Shown here in pieces: positions 26,570 through 37,123 of a stretch of 64,000 nucleotides of DNA. The translations under genes were made by a program, and so were the position numbers. The stretch covers positions 62,001 to 126,000 of the forward strand of contig CAWHVB010000006.1 in the NCBI GenBank assembly GCA_963832715.1. Reading direction: 5' to 3'. Origin of the DNA: DATFVA01 sp963832715 (lineage in GTDB: Bacteria > Bacteroidota > Ignavibacteria > Ignavibacteriales > Ignavibacteriaceae). A model generated the notes under the pieces. It searched no databases and was not told the origin of the DNA. It saw only the letters and a program-made list of their open reading frames with translations. How positions within the stretch are numbered: position 1 is the first letter of the stretch; each line of letters starts with the position of its first letter.

Positions 26570-27769
26570 ATGAATAAGCTATCGATAGATAGTCTGGATC
26601 TTAAAGGCAAGAGGGTACTTGTAAGAGTTGATTTCAATGTACCGCTGGATGAAAACCAGAAAATAACAGATGACAGAAGAATAACCGCTTCACTTCCAAC
26701 AATCAAAAAAATTATAAAAGACGGTGGTAAAGCCATTTTAATGAGTCACCTTGGACGTCCTAAAGGCAAGGTAAAGTCGGAATTCAGTCTTAAGCCTGCT
26801 GCAGAAAAACTTAGTGAACTTCTGGGACAGCAAGTTAAGCTTGCTCCCGATTGTATAGGTGATGAGGTTAAAAAGATGGCTGACGATATGAAGAACGGAG
26901 ATGTTATCCTGCTTGAGAACCTGAGATTTCATTCCGAAGAAGAGAAGAACGACACTGAATTTGCGAAAAAACTTGCAAGTCTTGGGGACATTTATATGAA
27001 TGATGCATTTGGAACAGCTCACAGGGCACATGCTTCTACGGAAGGTGTAACACATTTTATAAATACCTGTGCTGCAGGATACCTTATGCAGAAGGAACTT
27101 GACTATCTTGGATCTGCGCTAAGCAGCCCAAAGAGACCGTACTGCGCGATATTAGGAGGAGCTAAAATATCAGGCAAGATAGACGTAATAATGAATCTAT
27201 TTGATAAGGTTGACACATTGATAATCGGCGGAGGGATGGCATTCACCTTCTTTAAGGCGCAGGGTTTGGAAATCGGAAAATCACTTCTGGAAGAAGAAAA
27301 GGTTGAGCTTGCAAAAGAAGTTTTGAAAAAAGCTGACAATACAAAAATTATGTTTCTTCTTCCTGTGGACATAGTTGCAGCATCCGAATTTAAGAATGAT
27401 TCACCATCAGAAACAGTGAAAGCCGGTAAGATTCCTGAAGACAAAATGGGGTTGGATATAGGTGACGAAACGATTAAATTGTTTTCTGATGAGCTTTTAA
27501 AATCAAAAACAATTGTCTGGAACGGTCCGATGGGTGTTTTTGAAATGGATAATTTTGCCAAAGGCACATTTGCTATAGCTAAGGCGCTGGCGGAGGCGAC
27601 AGCGAATGGAGCAGTAACGGTTATAGGCGGAGGAGATTCTGCAGCTGCTATTACCAAAGCCGGACTCGATGATAAGGTTTCGCACGTCTCAACCGGAGGA
27701 GGAGCATCACTGGAATTTCTTGAAGGAAAAACCCTTCCCGGCGTTGAAGCACTGAGTGATTCAAAATAA
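26570..27769 (+). CDS. pgk: phosphoglycerate kinase
   Basis: The 399-residue glycolytic kinase transfers phosphate from 1,3-bisphosphoglycerate to ADP. The family signatures are all present: KRVLVRVDFNVP near the N-terminus, MSHLGRPKG, ENLRFHSEEE, the nucleotide-binding GGAKISGK and IIGGGMAFTF, WNGPMGVFE, and the C-terminal GGGDSAAA and STGGGASLEFLEG. Full length, no anomalies. It follows gapA after the intrinsic terminator. Confidence 0.97.
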   Translation: MNKLSIDSLDLKGKRVLVRVDFNVPLDENQKITDDRRITASLPTIKKIIKDGGKAILMSHLGRPKGKVKSEFSLKPAAEKLSELLGQQVKLAPDCIGDEVKKMADDMKNGDVILLENLRFHSEEEKNDTEFAKKLASLGDIYMNDAFGTAHRAHASTEGVTHFINTCAAGYLMQKELDYLGSALSSPKRPYCAILGGAKISGKIDVIMNLFDKVDTLIIGGGMAFTFFKAQGLEIGKSLLEEEKVELAKEVLKKADNTKIMFLLPVDIVAASEFKNDSPSETVKAGKIPEDKMGLDIGDETIKLFSDELLKSKTIVWNGPMGVFEMDNFAKGTFAIAKALAEATANGAVTVIGGGDSAAAITKAGLDDKVSHVSTGGGASLEFLEGKTLPGVEALSDSK

Positions 27770-27794
27770 ACATTGATAAATAAAGGAAAATTTT

Positions 27795-28700
27795 GTGAGT
27801 AATTATTATCGTCCGGGCGGATTCGGATTCAGTTTCTTTCCCCCGGTGATTAAAAATCTTTTAATAATTAACGGTGTTGTTTTCGTCCTGCAGATGATTA
27901 TGCAGGGCATTACTTTCCAGGGCGTTCCCGGAGCCTATTTGCTTGACCACTGGTTTGCTCTCAATCCTATAGGTTATAATTTCCAGATATGGCAGCTGAT
28001 TACTTACCAGTTCATGCATGGGGGTTTTACACATATACTTTTTAATATGTTTGCTCTCTGGATGTTCGGTATAGAAATAGAAAATATGTGGGGCTCAAAT
28101 AAATTCCTTATTTTTTACCTTATGTGCGGAGTTGCAGCAGGTATTTCCCAGCTTATTTTTCCACCGTTATTTAATGAGCAGCTAGCACCTACAATAGGTG
28201 CATCCGGCGCTATTTTCGGAGTGTTAATTGCCTTTGCAATGGTATTCCCTAACCGCTATATTTTCCTTTATTTCTTCATTCCTATCAAGGCAAAATATTT
28301 AATAATAGGGTATATCCTGCTGGAATTGTATGCTGTACCCCAGGGAGGAAGCGTTGCTCACCTTGCTCATCTCGGAGGAGCTCTTGCAGGATTTATTTAT
28401 ATAATGGTTGATAAGAAAACCACTTTCTCTATCGGTAATATTTTTCGAGGTTCTTCCAATAAACCCAAGGGACCTTATAATCCGTTTGGAGGAATTAAGG
28501 ATGCATTAAAGCATAAAGATGACGATGTACAGGAAGCCCGGTTTTATGAGATAAAGGACGAAGGAAAAGAAGATAAAAAAGATGAGATATCGCAGGAACA
28601 GATAGATAAAATTCTGGATAAAATCAGTCAATCGGGGTATCAAAATCTGACGGAGAGAGAAAAAAAGATTTTGTTTGAAGCCAGTAAGAAAATGAAGTAA
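27795..28700 (+). CDS. rhomboid family intramembrane serine protease
   Basis: The 301-residue membrane protein has six or seven hydrophobic helices and the rhomboid dyad: Ser137 in GASGAIFG and His192 in AHLGGALAG. The HGGFTHILFNM motif (about 75-85) supplies the conserved oxyanion-region His and Asn. Family members cut transmembrane helices of other proteins. A charged cytoplasmic tail of about 85 residues (about 215-301) follows the last helix, including a Lys/Asp/Glu-rich stretch and an LTEREKKILFEASKKMK end. The start is GTG at 27795. The next gene begins 2 bp after its stop. Confidence 0.92.
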   Translation: MSNYYRPGGFGFSFFPPVIKNLLIINGVVFVLQMIMQGITFQGVPGAYLLDHWFALNPIGYNFQIWQLITYQFMHGGFTHILFNMFALWMFGIEIENMWGSNKFLIFYLMCGVAAGISQLIFPPLFNEQLAPTIGASGAIFGVLIAFAMVFPNRYIFLYFFIPIKAKYLIIGYILLELYAVPQGGSVAHLAHLGGALAGFIYIMVDKKTTFSIGNIFRGSSNKPKGPYNPFGGIKDALKHKDDDVQEARFYEIKDEGKEDKKDEISQEQIDKILDKISQSGYQNLTEREKKILFEASKKMK

Positions 28701-28701
28701 T

Positions 28702-29100
28702 TTGGAATCAAATACAGTCATAAAACTGAACCATCCAATCCCGGATACAAGTCCAGGCTCAGATTTAAATTCAGGTTCCCATTTACTTACCCGATTACTA
28801 AAATACTCAGGATATCTGTTTTTAGTGATATTTTCTCTCATGTTCTCCTCCTGCTCAGAAAAATCAGCTGACCATGAAAAATTTGTTAATGCTTATGTGG
28901 ATATAAGATTAGCAGAGGATACGGTAAAAAGCGGGAATAGCAATATTCAGAACGTAAAAGCTGAAATTCTTAAAAAATACGGATTAACCGAGGAAAAGTA
29001 TAAATCCTCATTTGAATATTTCAATGATAATCCGGAGCTATGGGAGCAGTTTTATGACGAAGCTATCGCGCGCGTTGATAGTCTGAAGCAGAAGAAGTGA
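28702..29100 (+). CDS. small DUF4296-like lipoprotein
   Basis: The 132-residue protein has a hydrophobic stretch (about 37-49) and a lipobox FSSC with Cys51. A short helical domain follows (EKFVNAYVDIRLAEDT, ILKKYGLTEEKYKSSFEYF), resembling DUF4296 lipoproteins of Bacteroidota. The start is uncertain: TTG at 28702 gives an unusually long region before the hydrophobic segment. It follows the rhomboid gene by 2 bp. Its 3' end overlaps the convergent recQ gene by 38 bp. The function is unknown. Confidence 0.65.
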   Translation: MESNTVIKLNHPIPDTSPGSDLNSGSHLLTRLLKYSGYLFLVIFSLMFSSCSEKSADHEKFVNAYVDIRLAEDTVKSGNSNIQNVKAEILKKYGLTEEKYKSSFEYFNDNPELWEQFYDEAIARVDSLKQKK

Positions 29101-31658
29101 ATTTGTAACTGGCAAGTGCAATTCTAAGTAATGGAAAAGAAACGCGCCCATTTAATATTTCCTTTAATACCTTTATATCCGTATTCCCTTTTTTCATCTC
29201 ATTTTCAATCTCCTTGTAGTCGAAGTCTCCGAACAGCTTTTTAATTTCAATTCCGGGTTCATATTGAATAATCGTTTCGATCTGCATTGAAATTACTGCT
29301 TCTGAAAGTTTCCGCATAGAAGCTATTCCTGCCAGATCATAACCTTTTTTCAGCAGCAGGTAAGTTTCTTTGAGATTGGATGGTAATTCTTTCACTTCAT
29401 CTTTATTATCAGGGGAGAATGATTTTATCAGTTCCAGAAATTCTTCGCCGACTTTGTTGAACATCCTTTTTGAAAAACCCTTTATAGACAGCAGGTCCTG
29501 TTTATACATCGGTCTGTTTCGCGAGATCTCCCTCAGCACATCATCAGGGCATATAAGGTATGCCGACTGAACAAATTTTTTCGAAGCCTTAGTTCTCACT
29601 TCACGCAGAAGATTGAAAAGTTCGAGATCCGACTCATAACCGGAGGGTAAATTGTACAGCACTTCTTCTTTATCTTCCACAAAAAGAAGCTGTTCCTGTT
29701 TGATGGTTATTGCTGAACCTTCTTTTTTAAGCTTCTTTTGAGAAATGAGTTCCTGTATAACTGTTTTTAAATCATTGAGATCATAGTTCCTGCAGGATCC
29801 GAATGTAGCGAGTTTAGCGGATTCTGCTGATTTGCCTTTAAGAATATCGAGAAGCACTTTTTGTGTAGTTTTTCCGTTAAGGAGCCTTAATGTCCTCAGA
29901 ATTATTTCTGCAATATATTCTCTCACCGATTCGGGAACAATCTCTCCGAGAGTACACCTATCGCATTTACCGCAGTTATAGCTTTCAGCTTCTTCTCCAA
30001 AGTAGTCTAAAATATACCGGAACCGGCATTCTCCGGTATAGACATACTCGACCATCTGATCGAGTTTTCGCTGTGAATGAAGATATCCTTCATTTATTCT
30101 TTTATAATTAATATTAAGCCGTTCTACCGGTATACGCGGAGAAGCGAGCAATATTGCCTCATTTGAGAGAGACTTACGGTATGTGATCACTCCCAGATTA
30201 TCAAGAGTTATTAAGGCTTTTTCTGTTTCAGGAATTGTCAGATCAAGATCACCTGAAAGATCCGAGGCAGATATCCGAACAGGTGCATTGAATGCGCGGC
30301 TGCCGTATTCACGCAGCAGCAGGAGTATTGTCTCTTTAAGGATATTATCCGAGACGTTATCGACAAATTTTCTCAGTTCATCTTTATTATAGTTTATCTG
30401 CAGCGTCGATCTTTTATCAAACTCCGAAAGAATCCTGATGCAGCCGCTCTCCTCAAGATATTTCAGAGCTGAATACAAAAGGCCCCGGCTAAGTTTCTTT
30501 TTAGTGTATGCCGAAATAAATTCCTGGTTAACAGCTATTTCTTCATCACTCCCATTACCAAGGGCAATTTTTCCATAATCGCAGAGAGCATTATAGACAT
30601 CCTGAATAAGTTTTTTATCAGGATAAGCATTGGAAAGAAAGTAGTTTTGTATTATAAGATCAGGATCATCATGAAGCAGGAAAACGTGGGCATCTTTTCC
30701 GTCCCTGCCTGCTCTGCCGATTTCCTGGTAGTAATTCTCTATTGAGCCGGGGGTATTGAAATGAATAATTAATCTTTATATCTCTTTTATCAATACCCAT
30801 TCCAAATGCATTGGTCGCACATATAACATTAATTTCATCATTAATAAAGGCTTCCTGGATTTTCTTCCTTTCCTCAGGATGCATACCGGCATGGTAAGAT
30901 GCACTATTAATTCTATGCATCAGTAGATATTCAGAAATTTCTTCGGTTTTTTTTCTTGATGAGGCGTATATGATTGCGGGTGTTTTATATATAGAAATAA
31001 GTTCTACACATTTTTCAAACTTCCTGGAACCTGTTACTACATTAAGACGAAGATTTTCTCTTTCAAATCCTTTTACAAATATTTTCGGTTTTCCCAGTTC
31101 AAGCTGTCTGACAATATCTTTTACCACTTCAGGTGTGGCAGTTGCCGTAAATCCAGATATTTTTTTTATTGAAACAAAATCTACGAATTCCTTTATTTTG
31201 CTGTAACTGGGACGGAAACTATGCCCCCACTGGCTGATACAGTGAGCTTCATCCACAAAGAGGTAGGCAGGATTAAGAGATTTAATTTTTTCAGCGAATA
31301 AAATATTCTCAAGCCTTTCAGGAGCAACATATAATAATTTGATCTTTCCAAAGGAAATATCCTGCAAAACGGTCTCAGCCTCCCGGAAGCTCATTGTACT
31401 ATTAATAAAGGCTGCTATTTTGCCTTCGCGGTTCAGGCTATCGACCTGATCTTTCATCAAGGCAATAAGAGGCGAGATTACAATTGAGAAGCTATCAGAA
31501 ACCAGTGCCGGGACCTGATAGCATATAGATTTACCGGCTCCTGTCGGTAATACAGCAAGTACATTATTACCTGCCAGAATAGAATCAATTATCTCTTCCT
31601 GGGAAGGTCTGAATTTATCATAAGAAAAATATTTTTTTAGAACTTCTAGAGGTGACAT
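29063..31658 (-). pseudogene. recQ: ATP-dependent DNA helicase RecQ, interrupted by one frameshift
   Basis: RecQ unwinds DNA during recombination and repair. The first frame (31658 down to about 30768) has Walker A LPTGAGKSICYQ, the DEAH box FVDEAHCISQWGH and the GMGIDKRDI motif. The sequence then continues in another frame with LIIHFNTPGSIENYYQEIGRAGRDG-type motif VI (quoted here as GRAGRDG). The zinc cysteines (CGKCDRC), an HRDC domain and a helix-turn-helix tail follow, down to 29063. Removing a single A in the ATAAAG at about 30768 restores one frame of about 864 codons. All domains are otherwise intact, so this may be a sequence error or a very recent mutation. Confidence 0.87.
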
Positions 31659-31863
31659 CTATGAAGAAATATAATTAAATAATTGTTACAAATAAAAAGA
31701 TAATTTTTATAAATTGTAATGTTGATAATAATTAAACTTATTTTAATCAGTCATATTGAATCGCCGGGCTGAATTCCTCTGAAGTTAAATTACAGCTAAA
31801 TAATAATTAAGGCATCAAAACAAAACAGACCATCCAGGTATAATTATATAAAAAGGTCCTTAA

Positions 31864-34638
31864 ATGAAACTATCTACTATTCTTTTTTTACTTTTATCAG
31901 TGCCGATTACTTTTTCTCAGGTCGAGTACAGAAATCAACAGCTGAATAATACTATATACAACGCAGCTCCCGAGCAGTTAAAACATTCCAAAGCATTTAT
32001 CAGAGAATGGCGTTTTTTCGAACAGAGAGCTTATCCCAATAATTATATCCCTGCCGATGCATATGAAAAGGCGATAAGACAGCGTGATGCACTGAGAGAT
32101 CAGAATAATTATGCTGACGGAGGTATAACATGGGTCAGCCTGGGGCCGACACCCGGAGAATATTTTAACTGGGGGAAAATTTCGTCAAGAATTGTGTCCG
32201 GTGCCTACGATCCTCAGGATCATAATATAATTTATATAGGTCCCGCTTATGGAGGTGTCTGGAAATCAACGAACGGCGGGACAAACTGGATCCCCCTGAC
32301 AGATAAACAGTCCTCAATGGCTATGGGAGCTATCGTAATTGATCCAGATAACCCCGATATAGTTTATGCCGGTACGGGCGAAGCAACGTATAGCGGCGCT
32401 TCATACTCAGGTCTCGGGTTATTAAAATCAACAGACGGAGGGACAAGCTGGAACCAGTACACATCCGGACTTCCCGCCCACACGTATTTTTCAAGATTAG
32501 TCATCCGTCCCGGTCATAATAATGAACTTTTAGCAGCTATGGGAAACGGCAGCCTGTTCAAAAGCACCAATGGAGGAGAAAACTGGCAACAGATTCTGAG
32601 CGGACGTTGTGATGAAGTAAGGTACACACCCTCCGGGGATACAGTTTTTGTTGCAGGGTCCGGTACAGGTTTCAAGCGCTCAACGGACGGCGGCGTAACA
32701 TTTTCAAACTTCAGTTCCGGACTCGTACTAGGTGAAAGGACGCATTTTGATTACTGCTACAGTAATCCCGCATATATGTATGCTGCGGCTTATACATCTT
32801 CATCCTTTAAGGTATTTAAATCGACCGATTACGGTGTAACATTCACCCAGGTGTCGGTTTCAACAGATTTTGAGGGAGGTCAGGCATGGTATGATATGTA
32901 CTGCAGGGTAAATCCCGATAACCCTGATGACGCTTATATAGGGACAATAGATGTTTTTCGTACCACGAACGGGGGAACAACCTTCGTTAATATTTCAAAT
33001 GCTTACAACAATGGTCCTGTCCATCCAGATCAACATTATCTTTTCTTTGATCCGCAGGATGCGAGTACATTTTTCATTTGCAACGACGGAGGAATTTATA
33101 AAACCACCAATAATGGGAATTCCTTTACGAATATGAATCAGGATCTTACACTAACTCAATTTTACAGAATTACATCGAGTCCTTTCGATCCCGGAAGAAT
33201 TCTAGGAGGTACTCAGGATAACGGAACCCAGCAGACATTTTCATCTCTTTCCTGGTCAGCAGCTTTCGGCGGAGACGGGGGTGAGGTGGCTTTTAATCCC
33301 TTTGATCAGAACTATATTATTGGTGAATCACAAAATGGGGGATTAACCAGGACACAAAACGGCGGAACTAACTGGTATAATGCAATGAACGGGATTGACC
33401 AAACCGAAAATGTAGTTTGGGTTGCTCCAATAGTGCATCATCCTGAAATTTCAGGCACATATTATACTGCAAGGCAGAAACTATACAAATCTACGAATAA
33501 TGGCGGAAGCTGGACCGCAGTCTCCGGGAACATCAACGGGACGGGTGCAGTCAGCGAACTTGCGATCAGCAAAACAGAACCAAACACAATGCTTGCAGCT
33601 TCAGGGAGTAAAATTTTCAGATCAACCGACGGTGGTGTTTCCTGGGATAACATAAGTGCCGGACTCCCTAATAAAACGATTTCATCAGTATATATTAATC
33701 CTTTAGATGAGAGGTTTTATTTAGTTTCATTTTTCGGTCTCGGAGGATCAAAAATATTTACATCGGCGAACAGCGGTGCTTCATGGAAGGATAGTAATGG
33801 GAATCTTCCGGATACTCCGGTTAATGATGTTTTCATTTATACCGAAGATATTCTACATCCGGATACCTATTTCGCAGCTACAGATATTGGCGTATTTCTT
33901 ACAAAAGACGGCGGTATAAACTGGATCGAATTAGCGGACGGAATACCGAACACTTTAGTTATGCATCTGGATTATTGTCCTCAGACTCATACATTAAGAG
34001 CCGGTACACACGGCAGAGGTGTATATGAAGCCTATATCGACTTTTACCTTCCGGTTGAACTTGCCTCATTCAGTGCATCAGTATCAGGCAGCAACGTTAT
34101 CCTGAACTGGGAGACTGCTTCTGAAATAAATAATCATGGTTTTGAAATTGAAAGAAAGCTTAAAAATCAGGATTGGCAAACCGCAGGGTTTGTTGGAGGC
34201 TCCGGATCTACAACTGAAAGTCATTCGTACAGTTTTACCGATGAATCAATTAATGAAGGATATACAGGACGCATTCTTTACAGATTGAAGCAAGTTGATT
34301 TTGACGGCAGCTATAAATATTCCAACCAGGTATTTGCAGATTTTGATTTCGTACCAGGCCAGGTTAGCCTGGCTCAGAATTTCCCGAATCCATTTAATCC
34401 TACAACTACGATAAAATACTCCATCCCTGTTGAGGCAAATGTATCGTTGATAATATATAATTCTCTCGGGGAAAAGGTAAGTTCATTAGTTAATTCCGTA
34501 CAAACCTCCGGTAATTACCAGGTCGCATGGAATGCTCAGGATTTTGCGTCAGGAATTTATTTTTATACACTTGAAGTTTCCGATTTGCAAAATCAAAAAT
34601 TGTTTAAAGACAGCAGGAAGATCGTATTAGTTAAATAA
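31864..34638 (+). CDS. T9SS-exported BNR/sortilin-type beta-propeller protein
   Basis: The 924-residue protein has a signal peptide (about 1-18, ending TFSQ) and a long series of BNR/Asp-box propeller repeats (STNGGTNW, STDGGTSW, STNGGENW, STDGGVSW, TKDGGINW). These recall VPS10/sortilin or glycosyl-hydrolase-like propellers. A fibronectin-like domain starting LPVELASF (about 729) and a T9SS sorting domain with SLAQNFPNPFNPTTT (last 85 residues) follow. It is probably exported through the type IX system to the surface. No catalytic residues were recognised, and binding of glycan or protein is a guess. A terminator follows. Confidence 0.87.
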   Translation: MKLSTILFLLLSVPITFSQVEYRNQQLNNTIYNAAPEQLKHSKAFIREWRFFEQRAYPNNYIPADAYEKAIRQRDALRDQNNYADGGITWVSLGPTPGEYFNWGKISSRIVSGAYDPQDHNIIYIGPAYGGVWKSTNGGTNWIPLTDKQSSMAMGAIVIDPDNPDIVYAGTGEATYSGASYSGLGLLKSTDGGTSWNQYTSGLPAHTYFSRLVIRPGHNNELLAAMGNGSLFKSTNGGENWQQILSGRCDEVRYTPSGDTVFVAGSGTGFKRSTDGGVTFSNFSSGLVLGERTHFDYCYSNPAYMYAAAYTSSSFKVFKSTDYGVTFTQVSVSTDFEGGQAWYDMYCRVNPDNPDDAYIGTIDVFRTTNGGTTFVNISNAYNNGPVHPDQHYLFFDPQDASTFFICNDGGIYKTTNNGNSFTNMNQDLTLTQFYRITSSPFDPGRILGGTQDNGTQQTFSSLSWSAAFGGDGGEVAFNPFDQNYIIGESQNGGLTRTQNGGTNWYNAMNGIDQTENVVWVAPIVHHPEISGTYYTARQKLYKSTNNGGSWTAVSGNINGTGAVSELAISKTEPNTMLAASGSKIFRSTDGGVSWDNISAGLPNKTISSVYINPLDERFYLVSFFGLGGSKIFTSANSGASWKDSNGNLPDTPVNDVFIYTEDILHPDTYFAATDIGVFLTKDGGINWIELADGIPNTLVMHLDYCPQTHTLRAGTHGRGVYEAYIDFYLPVELASFSASVSGSNVILNWETASEINNHGFEIERKLKNQDWQTAGFVGGSGSTTESHSYSFTDESINEGYTGRILYRLKQVDFDGSYKYSNQVFADFDFVPGQVSLAQNFPNPFNPTTTIKYSIPVEANVSLIIYNSLGEKVSSLVNSVQTSGNYQVAWNAQDFASGIYFYTLEVSDLQNQKLFKDSRKIVLVK

Positions 34639-34663
34639 TTATTCAGTTTCATATTTTCAATTC

Positions 34664-34692
34664 CCCCGGTGTTTCGATGCCGGGGTTTTTTA
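34664..34692 (+). terminator. rho-independent terminator after T9SS cargo 2
   Basis: The arms CCCCGG (34664-34669) and CCGGGG (34680-34685) enclose a 10-nt loop and are followed by six Ts. It is short but very GC-rich. Confidence 0.85.
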
Positions 34693-34775
34693 TGTATTTC
34701 TTTATCCGTTTTTCTTAAGGAAGAATAATTTTAAGTTTGCAGTAAGTTATTCAGTTAAAAAGGATTAGTCCCCAT

Positions 34776-36119
34776 TTGATGCAGAAAAATATCAAAATTT
34801 CTCTTTTCTACATTCTTTTCTTTATTTCCCTTACTTCAGTCATTTCAGCACAGGTTGATTCTTCGGGAAATGTTAAGAAGACCTATTATCCAAACGGCAG
34901 CGTCAAGACTATGGGAACCTACTGGAATGGACAGCTTCATGGTGAATATTTTGAATTCTATCCGAATGGCAAAGTATGGAAGAAATGGCATTTTTTCGAA
35001 GGTAAAGAAGAAGGGATACAGACCTGGTATTTCGAAGACGGCATCGTGAGCACTGAATGGAATTATAAAGATGGGGTAAAAGAAGATACGTCTTTCTGGT
35101 ATTATGAGACGGGGGAGTTGTGGGCAAAACAGAATTACTACCAGGGGGTACTTGACGGCACAACTTATACTTACTATAAATCGGGAGAACTGCAGGGTGA
35201 GTGGAATTATTCGATAGGACTTCTGCAGGGAATCTCTAAAACGTTTTATAAATCGGGGACAGTAGAAGTTGAGAAGACATTCAACAATGGGGTTATGCAG
35301 GGTCCGACAAAAGTATACCATGAGAATGGAAAGGTTGCTGTTGATGCATACTTCAAGGATGACAAGATTGTAGGGGAAGTTAAATTATATGATTCTGCCG
35401 GTGAAATAAGAGTACTGGATACATATGAAAACGGGGAGATTAAAGACCGTGTCCGTTATGATTACCTGGGAAAAATTGAAGCAAAGGAAAATACCGAGCG
35501 GCAGTATTATGATAACGGATCGCTTAAAAGCGAAATTTATTTCAAGAATGGAAAGAAAGAGGATTTTGCTAAATACTATTATGAGAGCGGGTTTTTGAAA
35601 GAGGAATATCACTATGAGAACGATACTTTAAATGACAGGTCGTTTACCTATTATGAGAACGGTGTGAGGGAATCCTCGATTGACTATCTACATGGAATAC
35701 GTACGGGAATAACCAGGAATTACTACCCAAGCGGTCTGATCGAATCTGAAGTAAATTACGGCAGTAATAAAAAAAACGGAATCTTCCTCGCTTATTATGA
35801 GAACGGCAACATAAAGTTTGTGGAACATTATATAGCAGATATACAGAATGGAGAGTACAAGTCCTTTTATGAGAAGGGAACGCTTGAATCAAAATGTACC
35901 TATACAGACGGGAAACCAGAAGGTCCTAAATTTTATTACTACGAAAATGGTGCCTTAAAAAGAGAAGAGAATTACGCAGACGGCGAACTGGATAGCTGGG
36001 TCAGGGATTATTTTGAGAACGGAATCTTAAAAAAGGAAGAATTTTATAAAAAAGGGGTGATTCAAACAAGTAAAGTATATGACGAAGGAGGAAAACTTGT
36101 TTCATCAATCGGCAGCTAG
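34776..36119 (+). CDS. secreted YwqK/MORN-like repeat protein 1
   Basis: The 447-residue protein has a signal peptide (about 1-25, ending ISAQ) followed by about 18 repeats of 20-24 residues in the style YYENGxLKxExxYxxGxxxG, as in the YwqK antitoxin/MORN-repeat superfamily. Such repeats form elongated beta-structures. Proteins of this kind in Bacteroidota are often secreted and of unknown role, and the antitoxin name derives from one Bacillus member and should not be taken as function here. Its 3' end overlaps the start of a second protein of the same type by 23 bp. Confidence 0.75.
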   Translation: MMQKNIKISLFYILFFISLTSVISAQVDSSGNVKKTYYPNGSVKTMGTYWNGQLHGEYFEFYPNGKVWKKWHFFEGKEEGIQTWYFEDGIVSTEWNYKDGVKEDTSFWYYETGELWAKQNYYQGVLDGTTYTYYKSGELQGEWNYSIGLLQGISKTFYKSGTVEVEKTFNNGVMQGPTKVYHENGKVAVDAYFKDDKIVGEVKLYDSAGEIRVLDTYENGEIKDRVRYDYLGKIEAKENTERQYYDNGSLKSEIYFKNGKKEDFAKYYYESGFLKEEYHYENDTLNDRSFTYYENGVRESSIDYLHGIRTGITRNYYPSGLIESEVNYGSNKKNGIFLAYYENGNIKFVEHYIADIQNGEYKSFYEKGTLESKCTYTDGKPEGPKFYYYENGALKREENYADGELDSWVRDYFENGILKKEEFYKKGVIQTSKVYDEGGKLVSSIGS

Positions 36120-37032
36120 TGTTTTAACATTGGTATTATCTTTAACCCTGAACAGTTTAATTTACAGTCAGGATACTACTGTCACAAAGACTTATCCCAG
36201 CGGATTCATTGAAAAGGCTGAATCTTATACAAACGGTATCCTCAACGGTGAATCAAGGTATTATTACGAATCAGGCATACTGAAGGAAGTAATCAATTAC
36301 GACAAAGGTAGAAAAGACGGCGGCTACAGAAATTATTATGATTCCGGTATTCTAAAAGAAGCAAGGAATTATGATAAGAATAAACTTGAGGGAGACTACT
36401 CAACGTATTATCCTGCGGGGATACTCAAAGAAAGAGGAAAATATAAAAATGGAGTTTTTGAAGATACATTAAAGACATGGTACGAAAACGGGAATCTCAG
36501 TTCGATTTATTTTTATCACAACGGATTACGGGAAGGCAACGCAAAGGAGTATTATGCTGAAGGCGGCATAAAGGTCGATGCAGAATATTCTAAAGATGCG
36601 CAGAACGGCAAAACCCGGTGGTATTACCAGAATGGGACAATAAAAGGCGTCTATGATTATATCGATGGGAATATAGAAGGGCCTGTAAAAGAGTATTATC
36701 CCGACGGAAAAATAATGTCAGAGAAAAATTATAACTATTCGCAGCTAAATGGTCTGATCAAAAATTATTATGAAAACGGGAATCTAAAATCAGAAGCCAA
36801 TTACGAAAATGGTATGAAGGAAGGTGCCGCCAAATCTTATTATGAGAACGGAACTTTATGGTCTGAACAAAATTACGATGAAAACAAGCTCGAAGGCGAC
36901 ACCAGGATATACCGCGATACCGGAACTTTATGGTATATTGAAACATACGAAGAAGGAAAATTGGAAATCAACAAAGAATATTCTGAGGATGGTAAACTAA
37001 TATCAGAACAAAAAATTTCCGATAGAGAATAA
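36097..37032 (+). CDS. secreted YwqK/MORN-like repeat protein 2
   Basis: The 311-residue protein has a signal peptide ending IYSQ and about 12 YYxxGxLKE-type repeats. An ATG at 36079 is in frame, but TTG at 36097 is the better start. It has a perfect AAGGAGG at 36085-36091 with 5-nt spacing, and it removes charged residues from the front of the signal peptide. The gene overlaps the upstream paralogue by 23 bp in a different frame, which suggests coupled translation and origin by tandem duplication. The function is unknown. Confidence 0.75.
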   Translation: MFHQSAASVLTLVLSLTLNSLIYSQDTTVTKTYPSGFIEKAESYTNGILNGESRYYYESGILKEVINYDKGRKDGGYRNYYDSGILKEARNYDKNKLEGDYSTYYPAGILKERGKYKNGVFEDTLKTWYENGNLSSIYFYHNGLREGNAKEYYAEGGIKVDAEYSKDAQNGKTRWYYQNGTIKGVYDYIDGNIEGPVKEYYPDGKIMSEKNYNYSQLNGLIKNYYENGNLKSEANYENGMKEGAAKSYYENGTLWSEQNYDENKLEGDTRIYRDTGTLWYIETYEEGKLEINKEYSEDGKLISEQKISDRE

Positions 37033-37123
37033 GTTTCGATCTTCTCCCGGAACAGTTAGTATATAATCCTTTGAATTTATATTTTTTATATTATCAGATT
37101 TTTCCAAAAAAACCGGATATATA

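Noticed and set aside
27103..27657. A 184-codon open frame antisense to pgk
   Set aside because: pgk is unmistakable in this stretch. The reverse frame is low-complexity Ser/Ile/Phe typical of antisense shadows.
34776..37032. Toxin-antitoxin module, suggested by the YwqK antitoxin family name
   Set aside because: Both proteins carry signal peptides and are pure repeats, and no toxin gene is adjacent.
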